From Saccharomycodes ludwigii (taxonomy: Eukaryota > Ascomycota > Saccharomycetes > Saccharomycodales > Saccharomycodaceae), in NCBI RefSeq assembly GCF_020623625.1, contig NC_060200.1:1480501-1544500 (forward strand): a stretch of 64,000 nucleotides of DNA, written 5' to 3'. The notes beneath the pieces are model-generated. The model worked only from the letters and a program-made list of their open reading frames with translations, had not been told where the DNA came from and did no database searches. A program made the translations under genes and the position numbers. Each line of letters begins with the position of its first letter. Within the stretch, counting starts at the first letter, position 1. Below, one piece after another: positions 20,662 to 32,500 of this stretch.

Positions 20662-21660
20662 TCACTTTTTTTTGTACAGTCTGTAGAAAAATCTCATGTT
20701 TTCAATCTTTAAAGGGTAGTCTAGCTCCTCATTGCACCTATACCAAATGCTGTCATTTTCATCAACCAGCTCCCAATCACCGTCTGTTTTTCTCTTACCC
20801 AGCAATAACGTATCTATCAAAAATTGTAATGGAAACTTTTTACTACCAACCGTGATATGTGAATAACTACCAGCACTCTCTGCAATCAATAAATATGCAT
20901 TTTTATGACATTCAGCGTTCAATTTCTGGAAAAATCGAATACTCCCAGCTTTATCTTCATTGAAAAGTTCATTGGTTGTAAATAAAAGAGTAATCAGGTC
21001 CATTTTGTTTAACCCTAATTCTGAAATGTTTAGAATATCTCGATTTTCAAATTCAACTTTAAAATCACTACTGAAATCACGCAACCAATTTTTATTTATT
21101 TCCTTGGTTAAAGTATTTACCACACTAGACCAGTCTGCAATATCTACCAGTTTTAAATTTATGGAGGAAGATGTAGATTTATTATCCTTTGTTTTATAAT
21201 ATTTACTATTAAAATCTCTTGATAGCGTAAAAATGGATGCAATTGCTACCAACTCACCACCTGCGCCACCACCAATACATAATATATTATTAGTATTTTT
21301 GTTATTATCATTAATATCCAAACACTCTATTCCTTCCTCCAAACTTTCTCCATTTTCTTTCATTCCAAAGCCTTTTAAAATATTGCAAATGGGTTTAATA
21401 AAGGAGAATAAAGAAGAATACGAAATGCCCCTGCTCGGACTCCACCTACAACAATAAGCAATCCTCTTTATTTCAGAGTCAAAGGCTGATAGATACTCTC
21501 TTTCGTACAAATAACCTTTAATGGCCTGAATAGTCTCTTTTAAATCTTCTAGATCAGATTCATATAATTCATGCTTGAAAGATATCTTAAATAGATCAAT
21601 AATTTCTTGTGGTGATAATGCATCTTTGGCATTAATTGGTAACACTTTGAGTGTTGACAT
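20662..21660 (-). CDS. BMT6: Bmt6-like 25S rRNA (uracil-N3) methyltransferase
   Basis: The protein is 332 aa. Bmt6 makes m3U on 25S rRNA and works in ribosome biogenesis. A SAM-binding glycine-rich motif LCIGGGAGGE is at residues 127-136. Upstream is a helical domain with CRWSPSRGISYSSLF, and the C-terminus NMRFFYRLYKKK matches the Bmt5/Bmt6 ending. The context is strong: in S. cerevisiae BMT6 (YLR063W) lies near RPL22A and FRS1, and both are its neighbours here. Confidence 0.88.
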   Translation of the reverse strand: MSTLKVLPINAKDALSPQEIIDLFKISFKHELYESDLEDLKETIQAIKGYLYEREYLSAFDSEIKRIAYCCRWSPSRGISYSSLFSFIKPICNILKGFGMKENGESLEEGIECLDINDNNKNTNNILCIGGGAGGELVAIASIFTLSRDFNSKYYKTKDNKSTSSSINLKLVDIADWSSVVNTLTKEINKNWLRDFSSDFKVEFENRDILNISELGLNKMDLITLLFTTNELFNEDKAGSIRFFQKLNAECHKNAYLLIAESAGSYSHITVGSKKFPLQFLIDTLLLGKRKTDGDWELVDENDSIWYRCNEELDYPLKIENMRFFYRLYKKK

Positions 21661-21771
21661 TTCAAAATTGTTGTTATTATTTTATTTTACAAAATGCCTA
21701 ATGTCATTACTTCGATACCTAATAATGATAAATTCCAATTTTTAAAAAAAAAGTACAGTGAAGAAAATGTA

Positions 21772-21812
<41 letters not shown>

Positions 21813-22539
21813 TTAATTTTCAAAACTTATAAATTTATACATCGAGGTGGGTTTTCTGCAATTTTTTTCTTGCCAACGACAAAAATGACTAGCTTAAACA
21901 ATGTTCTTTTAGGCATAATGACAGTCTCATTGTTAACAGTTTAGACATATATATATATATATAATTTTTAATATTTTTTGATTTGTTAACACAAAAGCAA
22001 TCTATAACATTTAGGCAAGGATAAATATTGGTACAATGTAATACAACGGTCGCATAGCAATGCTGAACAAATAATCAAACTAACCCATCAACAGAATTAT
22101 CCATATTATGTAATACGCCCATTAACATAAATGATAAACCCAGGAATCTTTAACTCCAATAGCCAAAACCTCGCATATAAGTTATATATGACTTGACTAA
22201 AAAAATGATATACTAACTAAGATAAGAACGAAAATAGTTAAATATGTGACGTGCAAATATCAACTGGAGAAAATCTGACACTTGCATAAGCATTTACTCA
22301 ACCAAGGCATCGCTAAAAATCAATCTAGCATTTTAAACATATTCACAGCAGTACTGTTTAAATAAAAAGGATATTTTTAACCAATCTTCTAGAAACATAT
22401 ATATTAAAATTTTGTTATTAAAACGAAATTACAAACCTAAAATGTACAGAATGATTAAAAAAAAATACTTAGAATTTATCCGGCATTAAATTAAAAGACA
22501 CTACAACAGCATATCTTTATATAAGGTAATTTAAACCAT
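21661..22539. other. BMT6 upstream / RPL22 downstream region
   Basis: This is 879 bp without a convincing ORF. It holds a run of about 30 A at 21779-21808, a (TA)n at about 21949-21962, and more mixed sequence from 22000 to 22500 that is less homopolymeric than usual spacers here. A TACTAAC heptamer on the plus strand near 22212 has no exon pair. A small RNA gene cannot be excluded. Confidence 0.45.
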
Positions 22540-23315
22540 TTATTCTTCGTCTTCATCATCTTCTGGAGTGACTTGGTAGAAAGACAATTTGTAAGTGTTA
22601 GTCTTGGTGGAGACAAATCTAATCCAATCTCTCAATTGGTTTTTCTTCAAGTACTTCTTGGTTAAGTATTTTAAGTACTTACCAGAGAATTTGGTAGAAG
22701 AAACAACAGTAACAACAGAACCATTTTCTTCAACAGCAACGGCATTACCCAAATTACCAGTTTGACCATCAACCTTAATGTGATCGATCAAGTATTTAGC
22801 ATAAGCAGATGGGTCAAAAACACCATTTTCAGTTGGGGAGGAAACATCAACAGTAAAGGTTTTGACAACTTTTTGTTTTCTAGCAGTCTGAGTATAATTG
22901 TTTGTCTTGCTTTATCTTTCTAATTATTTTTTTTTTTTAGAAACAAAACAATACCATAAAAGTTAGTAAGTCGAAACATATTAAAAAACAACTTTTAAAT
23001 ATTATTAAAAGCCTACTGCTATTAACAATCACATACACACAGAAATTTCACAAATCTCTGTAACGGTGAATATTTAACAAACAGAATAGCCTTAAAGCTC
23101 TAAAGTAGCATATCATACACAAACTTTTGTTTGTCATATTATATTCCGGCTTATTTCTTCGCACCTCAGTCTATTTTTTTTCTTATCTGTTGCTTAATGT
23201 TAATTACCAATAGGACATATTAATAATATTTCAACTTGTGTGATTCATTACAACCTGTACCACTAATTACCGACCAAATCTCGAATAGATTCTTTTAACA
23301 TACGTTTGGAGCCAT
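22540..23315 (-). CDS. RPL22: Ribosomal protein eL22, two exons
   Basis: Exon 1 is 23304-23315 (ATG GCT CCA AAC) and exon 2 is 22540-22887, giving 119 aa; S. cerevisiae Rpl22a is 121. The spliced N-terminus [19 protein letters not shown] matches the family. The core has [16 protein letters not shown] and [19 protein letters not shown], with an acidic C-terminus. It is a 60S subunit protein. Taking the first ATG in exon 2 would lose 36 residues. There is a single copy between BMT6 and MIL1, where S. cerevisiae splits it into RPL22A (chr XII) and RPL22B (chr VI). Confidence 0.97.
22888..23303 (-). other. RPL22 intron (416 nt)
   Basis: 5' site GTATGT at 23298-23303, branch point TACTAAC at 22962-22968, 3' site CAG at 22888-22890, phase 0. 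A TAG lies nearer the branch point, but only the CAG gives the conserved eL22 N-terminus. Confidence 0.93.
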
Positions 23316-24001
23316 TTTGGATAGTAAATAATTTAGTGCTTGATGTCCTTTTTTGAATTTTTTACTGAAAAATGTACTGAATAATGTTTATAAGGATACA
23401 ATCTTAAACTAGCATAAATAAACAAAATTTATTTTAGATTACGAATACGGTGTTAAATTTATACAATTCAAGACTTTGAAAAAAAAAAAAAAAAAAAAAA
23501 AGGAAAGAAAAAAAAAAAAAAAAATGAAAAAAAAAAAATGAAAAAAAGAAAAGAAAATAATTATCAGTTAAACTTTTTTAATAATTTTTTGACAAAAAAA
23601 ATAATTTTATTATAAAAGGTACGGTTTCAATGTCATATTCAATTTTAATATAACAACCTAAAATAGGGCATATATTTCTTTTTTTTTTTTTTTTTTTTGT
23701 CGTTTGTATCTTTTTTTTCTTTTTTTTTTTTTTTGGCTTGTTTTTTAAAGGTAAACTACATCTTTGTTTATGTCTAAATTTAATTGTAATCATGTTTTGG
23801 GTTATCTTTAGGCATTTAACAAAAAAAAAAAAAGATCTCTTTTTGCAAAACCTTTTCTTCTCCTTTTTTTTTTCTTTTGTTTTTCTTTTTGCCCTTTCCC
23901 TTCCTCTTTCCTTTTCTTCCTTTCTTTCTGATTTTGGCTTCTTTTTCATAGGAAGTTTTAATAATGAACGTAAATCACTAAATAATATCAAAAGCAGTAC
24001 C
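23316..24001. other. Divergent promoter region RPL22/MIL1
   Basis: A-rich runs lie at 23479-23545 and T/C-rich stretches at 23679-23735 and 23860-23935. The upstream part of an open frame starting at 23738 is a Phe/Leu/Ser-rich translation of these tracts and is not taken as coding. Confidence 0.6.
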
Positions 24002-27000
24002 ATGACGGGCATTGTAATTGAGAAAAAGAATACTAATAGTTTAATGGATACAAAAGATAATGACAACTTTAACGTAGATTCAGCAGTCTTGAAAGATGAT
24101 AAAGGGAAGGAGAAACACGAAAACCAGAATATAAAAAATTCAGATGATACAGATAAAGAAGCTAAAAAAAATGTAGATAGTAGCAATAATAAAATCAATA
24201 TTTTGCCAGAAGAAAAAGATGTCGATACAGTGGACCTTACAACCAAAAAAGATCAGGAAATATGTAGCAACAAAGATAATGTGTTCAAGGAAAACTTGGA
24301 GCCGGCAAGTGTGATTAGTGATGATAATAAAATCCTTAGTGATGATGACAGTGACCTTGGTTGGCAGGAAATGCCTGCAGTTGCTTCCCACAATGTTTAT
24401 AATGAACATGGTGATTTAGAATTACATAAACAGTCAATGCTTTCGTTAGAAGAAGTAGATGAAGAGGACAAAGATAAAAACAAAAGTACATTTGGTTATA
24501 CCAAAGTTGATGACGAAAAACAAGCCCAAAGATCACAAAAAACTAACAAGAAAATTGATTTTTTATTTAGCTCTAGAACCAGATCAACGATTACATCACA
24601 ACCTTCATTGAGTAATGGGTCAAAACAAGTTTCTGAGGAAGAACGCACTTACTACCAAGACGACGACGACGACCACGACGACGACGATGATGATGATGAA
24701 CATGGCCTAACGCATGAAGAAATGACTGCCGAACATCAATTAAGTAGCATGAAGAGTTTATTGTCTGATAGAGAGAAAATAGCGTATGTTGGTTCTATTA
24801 ATGTTTTAATTCATCATTTTTGTACACAACTAGCAGAAAGATGTTTAGGCTCAAATATTTTGAAGAAGAAAAAACTAGCCAAAAGACTGCATTATATCCA
24901 AAAAAACACAGGTTATTGGCAGATAGATATTATGAATAGGTTATATCATCATCTAGATTTGTCTTCTGAAGAGGTTAAAATGATTGAAAATTTAACCTCG
25001 CATGGTGTTGAATTAGACGACTTATGCAAGTCGATAAAAGTTTCAAGAACAGTATCAAATCCGTTCGAAGAAAAGGAATTTGAACTAGATGACACAACTC
25101 TTGATCACATCGATCAACAGAAAGAGAAAGAACACATGCAAAATTCTGGAAAGGATCAAATAGACACTGCTATGGAAAGAAATTTATATTCTAAAAACGA
25201 AAAAAAGAGTAGTAATATAATTGAAAATAATAAAGATAGAAGTAATAATACTAATACCACTAATCGGGACCGAGTTGAACTCGGGAATGACACGCCAGAA
25301 CGTTTCAAGGATTCTGCTGTTGATAATGACCTTTCTTCTGGCGATAAATTGGAAAAGCCAGATATTAAAAACAACGTTGACGTTGACGTTAACGTTGACT
25401 ACGATCCCTCAAAACACATCCCTCATAAAATTATTTCTCCAGAAGAGGTAAAAGAACAGAGTGACTTAGATATAGACGTTGCTTGGACAATTATTTGCGA
25501 TTTTTTTTTGCTACTACTATCAAAATCCAGTTATGATGCAAGATCAAGAACTATTTTGATAACTTTTGCCAAGCATCTAAACATAACTAGAGATGAAATT
25601 AATCATTTTGAAAAAAGAGTTACGGAAGCCTTGGAAATGGAACAGTCTGCTGATGATCAGGTTTGGGTCGAAGAGCAACACATGACCAAAAGAAAAACTT
25701 TGATAAAAAAAAAGAAGCTTATGTATATAGGCTTGGCAACTATTGGTGGGTCTTTAGTGTTAGGACTGAGTGGTGGTCTTTTAGCGCCCGTTATTGGTGC
25801 GGGTGTTGCTGCCGGGTTGTCTACGATTGGTATAACTGGTGCTACAGGGTTTTTGACTGGGGCTGGTGGTACAGCTATTGTTGCAGTTACAAGCACAGCG
25901 ATTGGTGCTAATATAGGCCATGCTTCCATGAAGAGGCGGATGGGTAGTGTTAAAACCTTTGAATTTAAACCATTGCATAATAATAGAAGAATAAACCTGA
26001 TTATTAGTGTTTCTGGATGGATGATTGGTACTGAAGATGATGTTAGATTACCCTTTTCCACTGTGGATCCTGTAGAGGGTGATTTGTATTCTTTATATTG
26101 GGAACCAGAGATGTTGCGTTCTACTGGTCAAACCATCAACATTTTAGCAAGTGAAATTATTACACAAACAATTCAACAAATTTTGGGTGCCACCATTTTA
26201 ACTGCGTTTATGGCTGCTATTCAATGGCCTATGGCTTTATCCAAGTTGGGTTATATTATTGATAATCCATGGAATGTTTCTTTGGATAGAGCTTGGAATG
26301 CCGGTTTGATTTTGGCGGACACTATTTTATCAAAAAATTTGGGGGATAGACCTATTACATTAATCGGATTTTCCCTAGGATCAAGAGTTATTTATTCCTG
26401 TTTGATTGAGTTATGTAAGCGAGGAGCTGTTGGGTTGGTCGAGAATGTTATTATATTTGGCTCGCCGATTGTATATAATAGGGATGATTGGGCCATGGCA
26501 CGTTCAGTGGTTAGCGGTAGATTCGTAAACGGCTATTCCAATAAAGACTGGGTTTTGGGCTATTTATTTAGAGCTACAAGTGGTGGTATGAAAACGGTTG
26601 CTGGTTTGTCACCCATTGAAAGCATAGAGGGAATAGAGAATTTTGACTGCACTGAGTGGGTAGAGGGCCATATGGCGTATCGTAAGAACATACCCAAACT
26701 TTTAAAACAATTGGGTATCTCTGTTCTAAGTGAAGAATTTGTGGAAATAGATGACTCTCCAGATCCGGAAAACTTGAAGAAACAAAGAGAATTGATCCAT
26801 GATTTAGATGAAGCTCAAAAAAAATTGGCTAAGAAAGGATCACCTAACAAGAATACTTGGTTACCCAAATGGTTTAAACCTAAGAAACAAAAATGGCAAG
26901 AAATGGTGGAAGAAAGTGCTATTCATGCCCCTGTTGCGCAATCAGTATTAGAATCGCCTGGATTGAAAGATCCTTCACTCGTTGATACAAAAGCATTGGT

Positions 27001-27217
27001 CAGTGAATTAAATAAAATTAGAATTGGTGCCGGTCTAGAAGAAACAAATGTAACGCAAATATTGGAGCCTGTTAAAGATGGTGATAGAAATGAAGTACCG
27101 ATAAACAATGGTTTAAATTTCCAATTGTTGTCTGCTGGGCATACTGTACTTCCAAAAGATGATGACGAATTTAGAGGTAAGGGGAAACCTGATGTTCAAT
27201 TTAGTGATAATTTTTAA
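24002..27217 (+). CDS. MIL1: Mil1-like membrane protein, putative alpha/beta-hydrolase (DUF726 family)
   Basis: From the ATG at 24002 the protein is 1071 aa, almost the length of S. cerevisiae Mil1 (YFL034W, about 1070). The N-terminal third is acidic and low-complexity, with a poly-Asp tract coded by GAC/GAT repeats at about 24660-24700. A hydrophobic Gly/Ala-rich segment at about residues 574-640 looks like two or more membrane spans. The hydrolase-like domain after it has the nucleophile elbow GFSLG with S791, as in DUF726/TMCO4 proteins. Mil1 binds the AP-1 variant mu subunit Apm2 at the TGN/endosome; its enzymatic activity is unproven. It lies between RPL22 and FRS1, and MOB2-RPL22B-MIL1 adjacency is kept in S. 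cerevisiae. Confidence 0.9.
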   Translation: MTGIVIEKKNTNSLMDTKDNDNFNVDSAVLKDDKGKEKHENQNIKNSDDTDKEAKKNVDSSNNKINILPEEKDVDTVDLTTKKDQEICSNKDNVFKENLEPASVISDDNKILSDDDSDLGWQEMPAVASHNVYNEHGDLELHKQSMLSLEEVDEEDKDKNKSTFGYTKVDDEKQAQRSQKTNKKIDFLFSSRTRSTITSQPSLSNGSKQVSEEERTYYQDDDDDHDDDDDDDEHGLTHEEMTAEHQLSSMKSLLSDREKIAYVGSINVLIHHFCTQLAERCLGSNILKKKKLAKRLHYIQKNTGYWQIDIMNRLYHHLDLSSEEVKMIENLTSHGVELDDLCKSIKVSRTVSNPFEEKEFELDDTTLDHIDQQKEKEHMQNSGKDQIDTAMERNLYSKNEKKSSNIIENNKDRSNNTNTTNRDRVELGNDTPERFKDSAVDNDLSSGDKLEKPDIKNNVDVDVNVDYDPSKHIPHKIISPEEVKEQSDLDIDVAWTIICDFFLLLLSKSSYDARSRTILITFAKHLNITRDEINHFEKRVTEALEMEQSADDQVWVEEQHMTKRKTLIKKKKLMYIGLATIGGSLVLGLSGGLLAPVIGAGVAAGLSTIGITGATGFLTGAGGTAIVAVTSTAIGANIGHASMKRRMGSVKTFEFKPLHNNRRINLIISVSGWMIGTEDDVRLPFSTVDPVEGDLYSLYWEPEMLRSTGQTINILASEIITQTIQQILGATILTAFMAAIQWPMALSKLGYIIDNPWNVSLDRAWNAGLILADTILSKNLGDRPITLIGFSLGSRVIYSCLIELCKRGAVGLVENVIIFGSPIVYNRDDWAMARSVVSGRFVNGYSNKDWVLGYLFRATSGGMKTVAGLSPIESIEGIENFDCTEWVEGHMAYRKNIPKLLKQLGISVLSEEFVEIDDSPDPENLKKQRELIHDLDEAQKKLAKKGSPNKNTWLPKWFKPKKQKWQEMVEESAIHAPVAQSVLESPGLKDPSLVDTKALVSELNKIRIGAGLEETNVTQILEPVKDGDRNEVPINNGLNFQLLSAGHTVLPKDDDEFRGKGKPDVQFSDNF

Positions 27218-27258
27218 GAAATTAAAAAAAATTAGAATTTTTACCCTTTTATTTTTTA

Positions 27259-27289
<31 letters not shown>

Positions 27290-27345
27290 ATTCCCAAAGA
27301 TTAGAAAACAATATTGTTGCAACTTTTCTATGTGTGTTGAAAAAA

Positions 27346-27394
27346 AAATAAAATAAAATAAAATAAAATAAAATAAAATAAAATAAAATAAAAT
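27346..27394 (+). repeat. AAAAT pentanucleotide microsatellite
   Basis: About nine or ten tandem units of (TAAAA) in the convergent spacer between MIL1 and FRS1. Confidence 0.9.
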
Positions 27395-27439
27395 ATTAAA
27401 ACACAAATATTAAATAGCATATAAACAGTTTTATACAGC

Positions 27440-29227
27440 TTATAAGAAAACTTCAGCATTTAATTCAACAAAAGAACTGGCATATGGAATATCAAAGTTG
27501 TTCATAACTTCTGGGTGTAAAACACCTAAATTACCGATTTTGATGGGTTCTGCACCTTCCTTATGTCTGAATATAACTTTAGCACCTCTGCCAGGTAGAT
27601 AAGTGTCCACAGTAGTATCCTCTTCAATCCAGTAGCCTCTACCAGGGGAAGCTTTACCAAAATCAGCAATCCATGGTGTTCTGAATGTTTGCATTATTTT
27701 AGCTAACAAACCTTGAATTATTTCAAAGCCAGCTGTTTTACCAACATAGACAGCAGCCCAATGACGTTCATTGAATGCTCTTCTTTCCAGTTTTTCATTT
27801 TTGAAAACAACATCACCAGATTCAAAAACTTTAATGGGCAAGGCATGCTTTCTATTTTCTTTAACAGTCTTTAAAATACCCGGTAATAAAGAAGTTCTGA
27901 CGACTTGGTATTCTAAAGTTTTTGGGTTAGCCAACTTAACAACTTTAGTGTTATCGTCCTTCAATCTTAAAAATTTAAAATTTTCATCGTGCGAACATAA
28001 AGTCAATGGCATAACTTCTAACCAGGAAGCCTGCGAAGAAGCAATCCTGAAAATATCAGAAACTCTGTTAATCGGTAAAGGAGAGGCAACAAAGCTGGAA
28101 TTAGACAGTTTGCTTTCTTTTGGCAAGTTGTTATAACCGTAGCCAATAGCAGCATCTTCCATTATATCACATGGATGTAAAATATCTGGTCTAGTGATTG
28201 GAATGGAAACGTCAATAGTATTTTCATCAATTTTAGATGGCGTGCCGTGAAGAGACATTTTTTTTAAACACTTACAAATCTCCTCAGCAGATAAATCCAA
28301 ACCTAGACAACTATTGATGTATTTTTTAGAAACTTTCATGTATCTGGGAGTAAAGTCTGGAGTGATACGGGATTCATTGTTATGTTCGGAAACAACTTCA
28401 ACGGGTTCAACTGTAAAGGGGTCTTTACAATAACGAGAAAACATAGCGACTATTTGGTTTAAAACAATGGCAGCTTTAGTTCTGTCAGTGGCAGTAATTT
28501 CGATAAAGACATTACGGGAATCTAAAGTAATTTTGGAGTGTTCAGAATTGATTAATGGTGGCAAAGAACAAACTGTACCTTCGCTGTCGGTAATGACTGG
28601 ATAAACTGGAGAATCTTGAATGATATGGGTGAAACGGCCAATATTATTTTTTTGTTCTGGAGAATTATAAAAATCAACAATTTCGCGACCTGTCATCTCT
28701 TTTGTCTGATTCAATGGAACAAACTTAAAAGAATCTGGATCTAAAGCCTTGTAATAAAATGGACCCTTGATACTATCTAAGTCGTGTGTACCCATTGCAA
28801 CTAAAGATCTGTTTCTACAAATATTGGAATGTAATTTATCTTGCAAAGCAATAAATGATTCATATGATTTCTTATCAAACTTGATGTTTCTTAAAACTGC
28901 TGCAGCTGCAAAAGGTCTAATTGCCTCGGTCGACTTATCAATGATCAATTTAGTTGTTGGCTTGGATAATTTATATTCTGGAGTTGTAGCTTTACCTAAA
29001 AATTCATTTAAGGATTGAGCAATACCTTCAATACATAGTAAATCATAACGATTGGCACCAATGTCAATCTTGTACTCTGGCTCAGTGCCATTTTTTAGAG
29101 CTTCCTCAGTTGTGTCGTCATCTAGTTCGATACCAAATTCAAAACATAATTCATCAAAGTCTTTGGTTTCGTAATGCTTGCCCAATAAGTCATATAATTG
29201 GTTTTTGTAAACGGACACGGTAGGCAT
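27440..29227 (-). CDS. FRS1: Cytosolic phenylalanyl-tRNA synthetase beta subunit
   Basis: The protein is 595 aa, the same length as S. cerevisiae Frs1. With the alpha subunit it forms the alpha2-beta2 enzyme that charges tRNA-Phe in the cytosol. It opens [16 protein letters not shown]. The B3/B4 editing region lies at about 100-270 and the B5 domain at about 300-380. The C-terminal catalytic-like fold includes [10 protein letters not shown] and the ending [11 protein letters not shown]. The frame is complete and the start is conserved. It lies head-to-tail with RIM15. Confidence 0.96.
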   Translation of the reverse strand: MPTVSVYKNQLYDLLGKHYETKDFDELCFEFGIELDDDTTEEALKNGTEPEYKIDIGANRYDLLCIEGIAQSLNEFLGKATTPEYKLSKPTTKLIIDKSTEAIRPFAAAAVLRNIKFDKKSYESFIALQDKLHSNICRNRSLVAMGTHDLDSIKGPFYYKALDPDSFKFVPLNQTKEMTGREIVDFYNSPEQKNNIGRFTHIIQDSPVYPVITDSEGTVCSLPPLINSEHSKITLDSRNVFIEITATDRTKAAIVLNQIVAMFSRYCKDPFTVEPVEVVSEHNNESRITPDFTPRYMKVSKKYINSCLGLDLSAEEICKCLKKMSLHGTPSKIDENTIDVSIPITRPDILHPCDIMEDAAIGYGYNNLPKESKLSNSSFVASPLPINRVSDIFRIASSQASWLEVMPLTLCSHDENFKFLRLKDDNTKVVKLANPKTLEYQVVRTSLLPGILKTVKENRKHALPIKVFESGDVVFKNEKLERRAFNERHWAAVYVGKTAGFEIIQGLLAKIMQTFRTPWIADFGKASPGRGYWIEEDTTVDTYLPGRGAKVIFRHKEGAEPIKIGNLGVLHPEVMNNFDIPYASSFVELNAEVFL

Positions 29228-29595
29228 TTTGATATTATTTTTATTTTGTGGTTCTTGTTATTGTTTTTATTTAAAATCTTTATACTTTTAGAGGTAACAA
29301 GGTAAAAGAAAATTAAAAAGAAAGAAAGACAAAAAAAGATAAAAAATGTACAGTCATACATGATCTTTGAAGCATTCAAAATTTTCTCCTACTCTAATAT
29401 ACTTTGAGAGTATGTTCAAACTAACAGAAAAAAAAAAAAAAAAAAAAATTTTTTTCATGAAAGAAAAAAAAAAAAAAAAAAAGAAAAATTGGTTTGAAAT
29501 ATCATTTGTAACGAACAAAAATACTCTGGGAAACACACAGAAATATCCCCCAAACAATAAAAATTAGCTATAAAAATATATATATAATAACAGAA
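29228..29595. other. FRS1 promoter / RIM15 3' flank
   Basis: AT-rich spacer. At about 29429-29480 an A run, a T run, CATGAAAG and a second A run lie close together and could fold into an A/U hairpin in RNA. Nothing else was seen. Confidence 0.5.
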
Positions 29596-32500
29596 CTAAT
29601 CATTGGAGCTTGCATCATAAAAAGCATCGCTTTCAGCATCACTTATTATTGTATCTTCATCATCTTGCATCTTTTTTAGGGCGTATTTAGATAAAATCTT
29701 ACTTAATGTGTTCAACATGATTGGTTTTTCTATAACATCATCAAAAATACCTAATTTGGCTGCTTCATTTGAAAAAACAGTGGTAGCCACAATTGATGTG
29801 TTACAATTGGCACCATTAGTGTTTCGCAATAATTTAACAATATCAATAGCATCAAGCTTGGGCAATTTCAGTGTTGTAAATATTATATCAAATTTTACGT
29901 CACTAGTCGCACGACGAACCAATTCATCCCCACTAGATACAGATACCACTCTACATCCTAAAGATTTCAAGTTCTTTACCATACCGTAGTTATGAATTGG
30001 AATTGGCTCACAAAGCAAAATATCCAAATCAAATTTTAAAACAGGCGCACCAACATTGTTTTCATCAGTAGAAGAGGTTCTCCTGTAGCTTCTCCTTCTG
30101 GATTTTCTAACAGTGTTCAACTTACTCAAGGCATTAAATCTCGCGTCTTCTGATGAATTTACCTCGCTGTTAATGGATGCAGATTGGACAGTTGAAGTTG
30201 ATGAGTCTGTAACTAAAATTGATAATTCTTTTGGTTTGACGCCCAAATTCAAGTTGGCTACAGATGGTGACATCGGTGATTTAAATTTGGGGGTAGACCC
30301 GGCAGAGCTACTATTATCTTCCTCGGTATATTGATCAGATATATTTATCAACGGTTTCTTACTATTTATTGTGTGGGACAAGTTACTACTGCCCTTGTTA
30401 CTATCATTGCTGTCACGTCGAATGGGGGAATGGCTTTTACTAAAAGAGCTTCTCAGGCTTGAAAATGAAGATTTTAGTAGTTTTGTGGAAGAATCTGAAC
30501 CAACAGACAAAGATTGGCCTCTTTGAAAAATAAAGGGTTGTTGCTCAGATAAATGCTCTGTCTTCAATCTATGAATAACATCTTTGTTGGCTTTATCCAA
30601 TGCTATGATATTTCTGAAGTTGAAAGATCCAAATTCAGTTTGATTTTCACTCAACTTGCTACCCCTTCTTTCCCTTGGCGAATAGCTCGTAATTGCACTA
30701 GGACTTAACAAGTTTAGCATAGCCATATTAGATGAGGAGGACGAGGAATCGTGGTCAAACGATTCCAACATTGAAGACACGCTGCTTGGATTATTATTCA
30801 CACCTGGTAAGGAGGAATCCGGTCTCAAGTTCTCTGATTGATGCTGTTGGGTCTCCAGATGAGAAATGTCGTCATCAAGTGACTCAAAATCTAAATCCAT
30901 TGTGGCCCCTCGTAAATCAAAATAATCCGTGTTTTCTGGATTATCCTGTACTGGAACAAAAGAAGCTTCCTCATCATAAACCTGTGTCCAATCTACGTCT
31001 TTAAAATACGGATGTGCCTTAATTTCTTCAACGCCATTGCTACCCAACCTTTGTTGCGGAACCAAAACCAACAATTTTGTAATTAAATCTTTAGCATCTG
31101 GACTTAAAAACTCCCGTTCGGTTTCCTGATCGGGAAAAGTTGGCCAGTCTATCTTTCCGGTCAAGATATTTTTAAATACTTGTTGAGGTGAAGAAGCATG
31201 AAACGGTGGGTAACCTAACAGTAATTCAAAAAGAATGCAACCTACTGACCACCAATCAGATGCCGCCGACTCACCAGTCCCTGATATAGTTTCTGGCGCT
31301 AAGTAATCGGGAGTGCCAAGAAATTTTTTATTTTGTCTATTGGAATCATGTAAATCATAAATTACCAAATCATTCAAGGTAGAATGTCCAGTAATATCAC
31401 TATTATCTGAATTAGCAGAACTTTTTCTTAATTTTCCGGATCCTAATGTCAGAGAGAAAGGTGGCGGACTATTTGCCCTTGATATAATATCATTATGGTT
31501 GATAGAAAAAGAAACGTGAGAGTCGGTTCTCTTTAACATCGGTGCCTCTAAAATTCCACTAGGGGTTATGTTTGAAGAGGGTAAACCCTCAACGTTGGGC
31601 GGCCCGGCACTCGTAGGAGACATTAATGTGTTATTGTTAGTGTTGCCATGGATGTTACAATTATTGTTGGTATCATCTAAAACGGAAGACACAGAGGATC
31701 GTCTACTTGTATTATCTATAGACCTAGACCTGGAATTGGCGACTAAAATAGACGTAGCAGCTAAGTTTGAAGAGATTGGAGTGGATAAAGATGAAGGAAA
31801 TGAAGTACCAACATTAGCCAGTGCCTTTCTTTGACGATTAACTAATCCTCTTCTAGATAATCCAAAATCAGTTAGCTTCACGTGGCCCTTAGAATCAATT
31901 AATAGGTTATCCGGCTTTAAATCATGATGAATAATACCATCCTTATGCATATCCTCCACACCAACAACAACTTCACTGATATATTGTTTTGTCCATTCAT
32001 CTGGCAATGTTCCCATAACTTTGAGCAATGAAGCTATATCACCACCGCTTAAATATTCCATGACTAAAAAAAGATTGTCTTTATTTTGGAACGTAGCATA
32101 CAACTTGGCAACATAAGGCTTGTTACTCTGTGACATCATGATGGCACGCTCCTCTTTAACATTTGTAACTTGGTTTTTACTAATCATATCCGATTTTTTC
32201 AAAACTTTGATGGCAAAATAGTCACCCGTCAATTTACGTTTTGCCAAATATACACTACCAAATGCACCTTTACTGATTGGTTTGATGATATCGTAATCCA
32301 CAATCCTCGGTGAGCTTGATGACCGCACTGTATTTGGTGGATTAGTAGCAAGTAACAAGGGAGAAAGTGAGCTATTAGGATAATTATTGCTACTGGCATT
32401 ACCACTGGCATTGATGGATGGATCTAAGGGGTGTTGAAAAGGCGAAACCATGGGTGATTTCTCCATCACACTCTTGGCTGTTGGATTTTTCTGAATGATA

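Noticed and set aside
21885-21944. 19-aa frame (MTSLNNVLLGIMTVSLLTV) on the plus strand
   Set aside because: It is very short with no splice donor to extend it. It is most likely chance.
23738-24001. 88-codon N-terminal extension of MIL1
   Set aside because: It is low-complexity translation of T-rich leader. The ATG at 24002 gives a protein almost the length of S. cerevisiae Mil1.
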